Origin: Diploscapter coronatus
Lineage: Eukaryota > Nematoda > Chromadorea > Rhabditida > Rhabditidae
Reading direction: 5' to 3'
DNA: 64,000 nucleotides
Assembly: GCA_964036155.1 (NCBI GenBank)
Contig: OZ038423.1
Coordinates: 24,505,249 to 24,569,248, forward strand
The notes under the pieces are model-generated. The model searched no databases. It was not told the DNA's origin and worked only from the letters and a program-made list of their open reading frames with translations. This document shows, piece by piece, positions 9,552 through 19,800 of the stretch. The translations under genes were made by a program, and so were the position numbers. Within the stretch, counting starts at the first letter, position 1, and the number at the start of each line of letters is the position of its first letter.

Positions 9552-11941
9552 ATGTCTTGTGTCTATTCTTTACGGACAATTTTCATCGTCCTTATTTGTA
9601 CTTGCCACATCTTCACATTATGTTGTGGAAAAAATCATACGACCGAACGATTATTGTTTGTCGTTGGAAATTATAATGCATTGCAAAATCAAAACGAAAT
9701 TGGACATAATGAGTTTGACGAAATAAATCAAATATCGAGGTACGCAAATTATTTTTAGTTTTTTTAAAATTCTATATGGTAATTAGTAAAAGTAGTACCA
9801 CAAAAAATGAACGAATATGCATATTTTGAGCCAGTTAAAAAATAATAGCTTGCATATAAGGTATAGAGTAGGGATTTAGTAATAGAATCCTGGGTATCAA
9901 ACTTTTCAGCTCAGAGAACTAACGTGATGATAACTTTATAGATTGTTTGCGGTACTACTTTTATTAATTGCCTTCTATCTTTAAATTTCGTTGCACTTTA
10001 GAATTCTCCAAAAACGCGACGTAGCAGAAAATATCCTAATGGATGATCCCAATTCGCCTTGTAGAAATGGGGGTATCTTAATTTTTCAAATAACTTTCTA
10101 AATTGTTACATTTAGGAATTTTCGCGGACGGCCAATGCCAATGTATTCATCCACATAAGGGACCGCAGTGCGAAGATTTTGCTTGTTGTAAGAAATTTTT
10201 AACGTCTTGATAAAATTAAAATAGCGCCATAGTGTCATCTGATTAAAAATGACGTCATGGTGCCAAAATATCGATTTTCTCCTGAAAGTTTTATTTTAGT
10301 ACATGGAATTTCCGTTGGAAGAAGATATGACCCCCATAGTCTGTTCTTCTCAAAGCCCTGTATCTGCGACGAAGGTTGGAAAGCAATTACTAAATGGCGG
10401 AGTGTCTTTTTCCACTTTCTTTCAAATTTCATCCTCTCGTCTATCTTTAACTATAGCACTCCGCCATTTAATAATTGCCAGGCTGGAAGGGGGATCTTTG
10501 CGAATACCAACTATCGGAAAAGGTACCATTTTGGTAACTTTTACCAGTTCCGTCATCATTTTTGGCTACTTCAGTGTGGTAACCGAGGCCAGTGGATAGA
10601 GAACGCTTGTAAATGCATCGGTTATTTCTTTGGCAATGAATGTCAATACACCAGTAAATGTGTTCATGGAAAGATTATCAATGGAAGGTGGGATTCCATA
10701 TAGCCGGATATCATATATCAACTTTCAGATGTGTCTGCAAAGAACATTTTGAGGCAACTACCAAATGACGGAGGATAGAGGGGATGGAGGGCTTTCTACT
10801 AAATGACGGAGCTTCTCTTTCTTTTTCAAATGCTATTTTCTACAACACTTTTAATTTTTTTTTTTATTTTCTTGTCACTTTCATAATTTTTCAATTTTTT
10901 CGTGTTTTCTCAAAGTTTATTTAAAATTTTTTGGCTTTTCAGGTATCAAATAGTATTTAGAAAAGAAAGAAACAATCATTTAGTAGAAAGTCCTCCGTCC
11001 TCCGTCATTTTGTAACTGCCACATTTTGAGGGTGACTATTGTGAAACGATCATTTGCTACCATGGATATCCAGGTCTTTTTATGCAATTTCATATATCCC
11101 TGGGTTTCATATATCTCTATTTACAGACCACAAAAATAAATCCGCATCTTGTATCTGCCCTTTAAAATATAAGGTAATTCGGAAATGTTGCAACTTTTTG
11201 TAGAATAGAGTAAAATCACAACAACTTATCGCAGTCATTACTTAATGGCGATATTTCCTAGTTGTGCCATTTTATTGGTTGCGACATTTCCGAATGCCCA
11301 AATATAAGGGTCTTCATTGTAACGAATGTCGCCAATCCGGGCCAAAATTCGAAAAATACCCCCTATGCACGATAAATTTGAAGTTGCACGACAAAAACCT
11401 GGATCCGAGAAAGCATTCTAAGCAACAAGTGGGTTTCAAATAATTACATAATAAAGCATAGAATTTGAAAACGAATTTTATGTGGCATAAAATACTTGAA
11501 ATATAGATAAAATCAAGGCTATGGATAACTTTGGCGACGGTCATAGCTTTAGCGATTTTTGGGATATTTATGTTTATCTACAGCGTTACGCAGAGGAATA
11601 AGACTAGAAATGAGGTATTGATTTAAAAGTGTTCAAATTTAGATATTCAGCTTTAAAATTAAGTGAACAACTTACTATTAATGAAATAAATTAAGTACGA
11701 AGTCCGACATAGGGAGCTAGCGGTTAGAACTGCTATGTTAAATGAGGCAGTTCAAATGATGAGGTTCATACTTTTTGCCTTAATTTTTATCATTTTAAAA
11801 TCATTTTTAAGCAAAACCGAGACCGAAAACGAGGAAGATCAACCTCCAGAGCAGCCGAAAATCGCTAGAAAACGCTCATTCCCAACAATGTTTAGAATCA
11901 AAAGCGTACCGGGCAACATTTTTGATCGAAGGAATACTTGA
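9552..11941 (+). CDS. Type I membrane protein with EGF-like repeats, interrupted by transposon-derived introns
   Basis: Thirteen exons (9552-9739, 10002-10072, 10116-10187, 10300-10374, 10482-10522, 10575-10687, 10729-10753, 11031-11073, 11127-11173, 11309-11428, 11507-11614, 11696-11763, 11812-11941) sum to 366 aa in frame. A signal peptide (IFIVLICTCHIFTLCC) is followed by about five EGF-like modules, with motifs such as CRNGG, CQCIHPHKGPQCE, CICDEGWKGDLC and CVCKEHFEGDYCE. One transmembrane helix (LWITLATVIALAIFGIFMF, about residues 270-290) and a charged cytoplasmic tail follow. I do not recognise an orthologue; a cell-surface adhesion or signalling role is a guess. Three introns are inverted-repeat elements with target-site duplications. 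The 48-nt intron at 11764-11811 is in frame, and retaining it would add a second hydrophobic segment. An upstream ATG at 9540 is also in frame. Confidence 0.8.
9778..9972. mobile_element. Inverted-repeat element in intron 1 of the EGF gene
   Basis: The ends GGTAATTAGTAAAAGTAGTA and, read on the other strand, GGCAATTAATAAAAGTAGTA match over about 27 bp. The flanks are TTCTATAT (9770-9777) and TTCTATCT (9973-9980), a probable 8-bp duplication. The element lies inside a larger intron and so did not create it. Confidence 0.65.
10382..10479. mobile_element. 98-bp inverted-repeat element acting as an intron (introner 1)
   Basis: The ends GCAATTACTAAATGGCGGAG and, on the other strand, GGCAATTATTAAATGGCGGA match over about 22 bp. 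The 9-bp flanks are AGGTTGGAA (10373-10381) and AGGCTGGAA (10480-10488). The AG|GT in the left copy serves as donor and the AG in the right copy as acceptor, giving an intron at 10375-10481. Splicing restores CICDEGWKGDLC of an EGF-like module. The 9-bp duplication suggests a Mutator-like mobiliser. Confidence 0.75.
10753..11020. mobile_element. 268-bp inverted-repeat element acting as an intron (introner 2)
   Basis: Long inverted repeats of about 60 bp begin GGCAACTACCAAATGACGGA on the left and, on the other strand, GGCAGTTACAAAATGACGGA on the right. The perfect 9-bp duplication ACATTTTGA occupies 10744-10752 and 11021-11029. The inferred intron is 10754-11030, with a GC donor (GAG|GCAACT) and the AG at the right duplication as acceptor. 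Removal restores CKEHFEGDYCE without losing a base. The terminal sequence is related to introner 1. Confidence 0.8.
11173..11299. mobile_element. 127-bp inverted-repeat element acting as an intron (introner 3)
   Basis: The ends GGTAATTCGGAAATGTTGCA and, on the other strand, GGGCATTCGGAAATGTCGCA match over about 22 bp. Flanks AAATATAA (11165-11172) and AAATATAA (11300-11307) are a perfect 8-bp duplication. The intron runs 11174-11308, with donor AAG|GTAATT formed at the left junction and AAG acceptor in the right duplication. Splicing restores CPLKYKGLHC. Confidence 0.8.
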
Positions 11942-13889
11942 ATAGTTTTTTTTAAAATATAATTCTTAGTACTAAGCATAAAATTTAGCATTTTTTCTGA
12001 AATAGTTTGATTTTAAACTAATGTTATTAGTCTGAGTTTGAATATATCTTTAAAAATGATCCGCAATATAGGTTTGCATAGAAAATCCCATTCTCCCAAT
12101 TTTTGATCCTATTATTGAAAGCGGAATTAAATTGTAAGCCAATTTCTATTTGAAAGGTGAGAGATCGAGTTTTGCAACTGCATTTGATTGCTTGACATTT
12201 TATGGAATCCTTGTTGATAGTCTATCACCGATAAGAATGGTTCCTGAACTGATAATAAAGCAATTCAAGCGATAATGATATTTCATCATACATATTCTAC
12301 CAACTACAAGACAAACTATGATTCATAACGAGTGATTTTGTCAGTAATTGTTAAGAATAGGGTTTAAGATGGCTTGCATATCAAAATTTTTATCATTTGG
12401 CTCAGAAAATGACGAGAGAAATAATATGCACTTCACACTTACGCATTTCTCCCGCGGTTCGGTTTCAAATAAAAGGCAGAGACCACTTGACAGAACAACA
12501 GCAAACATTGTTGTTTGAATTTTGAGTCAACTCTAATATAGACATGTGTTAAATAAATGTTTCGATTTTAAGTATTTTGAAATAGGTTCTTAAATCTTTA
12601 AATCTAAACTCTTAATCTTCCAAATAAAAAAGCTGCTTTTCATCCTAAAATTATTGATTTTCCTCATAAAAGCTAAACACCTCAAGTCTTGTTCAAATAT
12701 AGCAAATATATGCCTCGTGGGGTAGTTTCGAATTCAGGTTACCTGATCCTTTTTCTAAATATCTGGAACTATATACCTAGATTTTTGGTGCCCAAATATA
12801 CGATTGCCGTTATTCTTATTATTTTTCAAGTTTACTATTTATATTGTACGCCGTACTGGCTAAACGCACTATTCTATTCGTTTTTGCATGCGCATTGTTT
12901 GGCAATAATCAATTCTGATAAGAGATTCAATGTCTTTAGCACCAAACTCCTCCAGAACCAATGAAATTTTTCCCAATGAGTTTTACTCAAATTGCATGTT
13001 AAAATTTATGAAATTTTGATGAAGATCTTTATGCTATGTTCAGAACTTCTCTATTTACATAACATGAGCCTCTTTTTTGTCGGCTGAATGTTTTTTTCTT
13101 CCTCACCTTTGTCTAGAAACAATTAACTTACTTGCACAATTTATATTTAGTATCAAACAAGAGTTTTTTTTTCGAAATTTATGAAACCTAAAAAATCTAA
13201 ATTTAAAACATATCATTTAGAAGTCTAATAAATAGTATTAATTTTAGAAAAGTATAATATTCTTAAAATCATGTTTTATATTTTTTAATTATTCAAATTT
13301 TAGTATGCTTTGTCATACCTTATCGACTAACAGTCATGAACCAAGCATTACATGTTTCTGCCAAATTTTATCACTCCATAAAAGCATCTCTGCTATCAAA
13401 ATTATCTGACTTCTAGTCTTTATTGCGAAATTTTGGGGTTAGACTAATAAAACCTTCCAAATTCTTGGATCAAACTATTTCATCATAAGTTTTAGAGAGC
13501 ATTCATTTTTGAGAAAGAGAAAAAGAGCTGACAGAAACCGAGGGGTCTTGGCTACGTTCAGACTTATCAATACTCTGGCGCACTGTGATGCTTTGGCAAA
13601 TATTTGGGTTTAGTAGACAGCTTTTTCGCTCTTTCATCAATTTTTGCTCATTATTATATCATTTCGAGTCATGTTTGCAGAAATTCTTCAATTCTTGCAA
13701 GTTTTATTCGATGTCTAATGAAGATCCGCCTCATTTTGATGTAATTCTTGCAAAAACTCCAAACTCTATCACTTTTCAGTGAGATGAGCTTTTAATTGTT
13801 GTGCAATTTTCTAAAATAAATAATGATTTTACTATTTAGCCGCTTTGCCAAATTTAATTTGACTAAAATTGAAATTTAAGCCTAGCGCC
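11942..13889. other. Intergenic DNA upstream of the ABCA gene
   Basis: No gene is firmly supported. A single open frame at about 12713-12964 could encode two hydrophobic segments, but it lacks splice support, conserved motifs or a convincing start and is probably chance. The rest is AT-rich, with a purine-rich patch at 13510-13535. The end of this segment (ATTTAAG, ending 13880) could be a trans-splice acceptor for the ABCA gene. Confidence 0.5.
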
Positions 13890-16800
13890 ATGGGCGCATT
13901 CGGCCAGCTACGTCTTTTGCTATGGAAAAACCTGCTTCAACAATGGCGTTCGCCGTGGTTCACGCTATTCGAATTTTTCGTCCCACTAATCTTAATTGGT
14001 GCCTCATTTGGAGCTATGATTGGGGTAATTAACTCTAATTACCTAATTATCCAATTTAGCTGCCCAATCATAACATTTAATTTTTTTTTTTTTTTTTTTT
14101 TTTTCCTAGCATTCTTCCCTATGTGGAGGGGTCTGCTACATGGATCCTATCCTTCCACCTCTTCCTATCTCTCGCGTCTCTCTCCCGTAGTCCCGCCTCT
14201 GTCATGTCTTTCTTCACGGTGTCAATGTACCGTGTCTTCGGTCTTCCGCGGGGTCGGGTACCATCCAACTCCAGATTCCATGCTGTCCTTGCAACTTGGT
14301 TCGGGTCTTGTCGCAGCACGTGACCATACCATCTGAGGCGGTACTCTCGCATCTTGTCGCCTATTGGTGCGATCCCAAGTTTCTTCCTTATGTCTGTGTT
14401 GGGGATCCTGTCGAGTCTTGTGACGCCCAGCGACCATCGTGCCATCTTCATTTCTGCCACGCTCATCTTCTGTTCGACTTTCTTGGTTACTGGCCATGTC
14501 TGCGATCCGTAGAGAGCCACGGGCCGTACCACTGTTCTGTAGATTCTTGACTTGAGCTTGGTTGGCATCTTCCTGTCACAGAGCACTCCACTGCACTGTC
14601 TCCACTTGAGCCATGCCGCGTCTATTCGACCCTTGACGGCACTCAGTGACTCTCCGTCAGCTGAGATTCTGTCGCCCAGATACTTGAAGTCATTGGCTCT
14701 GGGGAGTTTCGTGCCATCGAGTTCTATGTCGCCTGGTGTCCTCGGTTCGAGTTCGAGGTACTCGGTCTTGCTGGTGTTCATTCTCAGTCCGTGCCGTTCG
14801 AGTCTTTCTTTCAACCTCTTCAGGTCTTTCTTGAGTTCATCTCTGGTTGATCTTGCGAGCACGATGTCATCTGCGTAGAGCAGTGTCCATGGGTGTTCGC
14901 CTTGGATGTCTCGGGTGATTCGATCCAAGCACAGGATGAACAGCAGAGGAGATATTGCGCTGCCTTGATGCACACCGACTGTGACTTCGAATGGCCTTGT
15001 AGTGCCGGCCACGCTTCGGACTTGACTTCGGCTGTCGGTGTACAGCATCTTCACCCACTTGATATACTCCTCTGGGACTCCAGCATCTCTGAGACTGTAC
15101 CATATCAGGTCGTGTGGTACTCGATCGAATGCCTTCTCTAGGTCGACGAAGGCTATGTGCAACGGCAGCTTCTTCTCTCGATGCTTCTCTGCGAGTACTC
15201 TCAGTGCGAAGATGGCGTCTGTTGTTCCGCAGCCAGGTCTGAAGCCTGTCTGGTTGGGTGTTATCTCGACGCATTCCCGTATTCTCGCATCGAGTACTCG
15301 CTCGAAGATCTTCAGAGTGTGTGAGAGGAGTCTGATTGGCCGGTAGTTGTTGCATGTTAGAGTGTCACCTTTGCCCTTCCAGATAGGTACCGTTGTGGAC
15401 TTCTTCCACTCAGCAGGGATTTCGTTGTCTTCGACTATCTTGTTGTAGAGCTTGGTTAGGAACCGTACTCCTTTGTCACCTGCTAGCTTCCACACTTCTG
15501 CCGGTATATCATCTGGGCCAGTGCACTTGCCGATCTTCATCTTGCTCACGGCCATCCTGACTTCCATTTCAGTGATCACAGGCACAGGTCTGACGTTGGG
15601 TGTTCCTCGAGGGATTCTTGGATGGGGGAATTCAGCTGTGGATATCTCTTTGTAGTGCTCCCTCCATCTGTCCATGATATCTTTGTCCTCGTACAACACC
15701 CTTCCATCTGCTGCCTTCACTATTCTCACGTTGCCGATGTCCCTTGTCTTCGCGTGTCTGGCCTTTGCAATTCGGTAGATCTCGCTTTCACCCTCTCTTG
15801 TTTCCAGTCTGCGGTAGAGGTCTTCGAAGTGTTCTTGTTTGGCTTTCGCGATCTGTATCTTGGCCTCTTTCTTCCGCAGGTTGTAGACGTCTTTGTCCTG
15901 CTGGGTGCGAGTCTGTCTCCACTGTTTGAAGGCTTCTTTCTTGCTCTTGATAGCTGCTTCGACTTCGTTTGTCCACCACCAGGTCTCTTTCTTGATGCGA
16001 CTTGTGCCTGGTTTCGTCATCCCGAGTCTTTCACTTGCCACTTTCCGAACTGCATCTGCACACTGTTGCCAGTTGACAGCAGCTGAGACCGCTGGGTTGA
16101 TTTCAGGGATTGCCTTGACGATGTCTTTGCAGGCTTGCTCCGAGGACTGCTCCCGTGTCTTCCACCATTTGGTTCTAGCGTCACCCGTTGTTCGTATCTT
16201 TGTTTTTGCCTTCTTTGTGAACCTGAAGTCTGCGACCACGGGTCTGTGCTGGGGAGCTATTATCTCATTTGGGAGTACTTTGCAGTCCATCACGTATTTG
16301 AGGGAGCTTTGGTGGACCAGGACGAAGTCGATCTGGGATTTGTGCCTTCCAGACTCGTAGGTGACTGTCTGCGACTCCCGTTTGTGGAAGAACGTGTTCA
16401 GTACCGCGAGATCCAGTGAGCCCGCGAATTCCAGCAGCTTTTCTCCGTCTTCATTTCGACTTCCGAAGCCATGGCGTCCCATCGTTCGTTTGTGTCCTAT
16501 GCGATCCCGACCAATGTGAGCGTTGAAGTCGCCTCCAACGATGATCTTGTCTTCCGGAGGAGCCGATCGGACGAGATCACCCAATTTCTCGAGGAACTCT
16601 TCTTTCTCGTCTTCCGGGCAGTTGGTCTGTGGTGCATAGACACTCACTACTTGCAGGATACCGCAGTCAGTGTCGACTCGAATTGCCATTATCCGATCTG
16701 ATACGCGTTTGACCTCGATCACTCTGTTGGCGAGGTGGCCTGCCAGAGCGACGGCTACGCCGTTTCTTTTATTGGATGTGCCGTAGTAGTATAGTTTGTA

Positions 16801-19800
16801 GCCGTCGCCCAGCGGGTAGGCCTTTTCTCCTTTCCAGTGTGTTTCTTGGACACACGCGATCTCGATTCTGCGTCGGCGAAGCACCTCTGTTAGTTCGCTT
16901 ACGCGTCCTGTTAGAGTGCCGACGTTGATGGTAGCGAATCGGAGTCGGTGGTACTTGTGGACTAACTTCGTTACCCTAGGCCGCCCCTGCCCAGGGAACC
17001 CTCGCTTATTTGACACGTTGCTCGGGCGAGGACAACGCGCGTCGCTTCGGGGGAACGCCCTAGCTTTAACCGGTATTTGCTTAAAGGACATGCCCATGTT
17101 TTACCCATGTTGGGTGTGATGCGACTGGGGATCATACCAGCCGGCCCGTCGCCCAGGCCTGTCGCCGCTTGACTTATCTGAGCCGTGGGGTTATTTTGCA
17201 AAAATCCCTAACCCCACCCCGAGAGTCGATCCCCCGACCCCTCTCGACTTCAGTGTAAGTGGCAGAAGCAAGCGCCCTACCACTACACTAAAGGCCCACA
17301 ATCATAACATTTAATTATTCTAGTTATTTTAGCTTCGAGGAGACTTCGAGAAATCTCACAACATAAGTACCTATAATTCATGGTATGAGATGGTTAGGGT
17401 AATTAAAGTAATTAAGTGTTTATTTTCAGGCCGGTTACAGGATCCTACATAGACCTATTCATGCCACCACATCCTACTAATCCATTTGTAAGAGACATCA
17501 TTGCCATAATTAAAATATTTAATTGCTCTAATAATTAAGAGTGCGATAATTGACCCCGAAGATGTATTGGCGAATGTTTCTGGAAGTTGTACTTTCCTGA
17601 AAATCACTCCTGGAAAGAATGAGTATATGATAGGTAATTAACTTTTGGGTTAGTTAAGATACTCATTTTAATTTAGACATTGAATTAGCATATGCGCCTA
17701 ACACTTCCACGACTAATAAAATTATGCAAATAATTCAGGTGAGCTAATTAAGCTAATTAAATGTTTAATTTAGTACTTTTAGAGTCGATATACGAAGAGT
17801 AATGTGTTCGAACCGTTGGCAGAAATTATGAAATCTATTTCTCTTCCAATAAATAGCACGATCTTGGATGAAATAGCGAAACAAAATGTCAGCACAACTT
17901 TAAAAGCTTCAGGTGAAATTTCAACTTTTCTTATGCAGTTTGGATGGTTTGTAGCCCATAGTTAAGGGTATAGGGCGAGATAGGAAGAGATTTTTCGCAT
18001 ACTATTTCTTATCGTACGAAGCGAAAAATTATCTAGGTTTTCAAATTTTGAGATGATAAACTTCAAATGAGTCATCCTTTAAATGTGATTTATGCATGTT
18101 TGCTTTCCCACATTTTTTTCAAACTTCGTCTGGCATATAACATATTTGAATAGTCATATGAATAATCAGTCAGAATGGTGTTACAAGGTTAGGAAGTTTA
18201 AAAATAAAATAAACAAATTTTAGGCTTCGCAAATGAGAACTCAATGGTGGACTATATCAAAACTCGCTTCGCCTCTTCCCAATGTAATAACTCCTTGTTA
18301 GGTAAGATTGGATTATATCATTAAGTAAAAATATTAATATTACTTTGAAATAAAAATGATCAAATCGTTAAAAACTGCTAAATTAAAATTTGAATTTTAT
18401 ATTCCAGCCGGAATTGTATTCGATGACTCTATAGCCAATAACATTAACACTACCACAAATTTGACCTACACTATTCGACTTTCCAATTCTCCTAGAAGGC
18501 AAAAAGACGTGAGAAAAATCAGTAATATGCTAATTTTCGGGTTACTGTAGGTCGCCCCTTGGAATACGAAGATGACGTTTGCGATACAGTTCGTGTCAGG
18601 ACCCATTAATCCAGACGCTACGGACGGGGGTGAGTAAGGGTTCCATATATCCGAGAATGAAAGGAGATATGTGTATGAAATTCACAAAATTGAATTTAGG
18701 ATATCCCGGCTATTGGAGGGAAGGCTTCATCACGATCCAAAAAGCTATCGATGTGGCTATAGAGAAGATTGTCAGAAATATCGCGCAAGATGATACCACA
18801 GGAAATTTGGATGGAACGCTAAATGATACCATAGGAAATTTGACTGAAATGCTAGCTTATACCTTTTTGGTAGGTAAAGACAAAGTGTTCCGAAATTTAA
18901 CTCTAATTTCTAGATCTCAAGATTCCCATTTCCGGCCTATAAAAATCAAATTATCGAAGTTGGAGCGTTCTTCTTGCCCGTTATCGTGATATTCTCTTTC
19001 ATGACCAGCGTCATTTACATCGTAAGAAGTATCACTTCAGAGAAGGAAGACAAAATTAAGGTATGCCACTATTTTGGTGCCACTTGGCAAACGGCTAAAT
19101 TTTAGGAGTACATGAGAGTTATGGGCCTTTCCCAGTGGATACATTGGGTCGGTCACGCTGTTGTTAACTATGCAAAATTAGCCTTCGCAGTTATAGTTTT
19201 GTCGGGTCTAATGATAGTGATAACTCCCAAGTAAGAAATTATCATTCTACTATCAAATGTTGTAAATGCTGCCATTTAGATCGGATTGGAGCTGTATGTT
19301 TGTGTTCTATATGATTTTCGCGTTCGATACCATGTACATTGGGTTTTTCATCAGGTAGGCCCAAAATTTTGGTAAAGTTACTGAAAATTTGCAAAAGTGA
19401 TAATTTCAGTACTTTTCTCCAATCGGCTACCGCTGGCACCCTTTGCGCTGTTATGGGTTGGATGGTACTCTACGTTTGGCTTGCGATATATTCCAGTTTC
19501 GAATTGAACGCGCCATTCCCGTTACCAACCAAAGTCGTCAATTGTTTGAACCCACATATCGCGCTATATTATGGGATTCAGCTGATAGGTATGGCAATAA
19601 TACCAAAATGGTAACTTTAATGGTATGAAATACCCATTTTAGGTCAGTACGAGACCCAAGCTAATGGCTTACATTGGGACATGTTCTTTACGCCACCTAC
19701 TCCCGATGATAAGCTAACGTTCGGACATGCTTTCATCATGCTCATTGTGGATGGACTAATACTGATGCTATTCACATGGTACATTGAGGCGGTGTATCCT

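Larger units (their letters stand above)
14083..17299 (-). mobile_element. Complete RTE-type LINE retrotransposon
   Basis: An element of about 3.2 kb is inserted antisense in ABCA intron 1. Its poly(A) tail appears as a run of about 22 T at 14083-14104, and its 5' end is near 17298. A perfect 17-18 bp target-site duplication, a long tail and an intact ORF point to recent insertion and possible activity. The 5' end (17225-17298 on the minus strand) resembles a tRNA. The pre-insertion intron would have been about 75 nt and belongs to the GTAATTA-rich type. Confidence 0.93.

Noticed and set aside
12713..12964. Open frame of 84 codons with two hydrophobic stretches
   Set aside because: Single frame, AT-rich, no splice support, no conserved motif and no convincing start context; likely chance.
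14123..17201. Many plus-strand and alternative-frame open frames over the LINE
   Set aside because: They are shadows of the GC-rich 992-codon minus-strand ORF.
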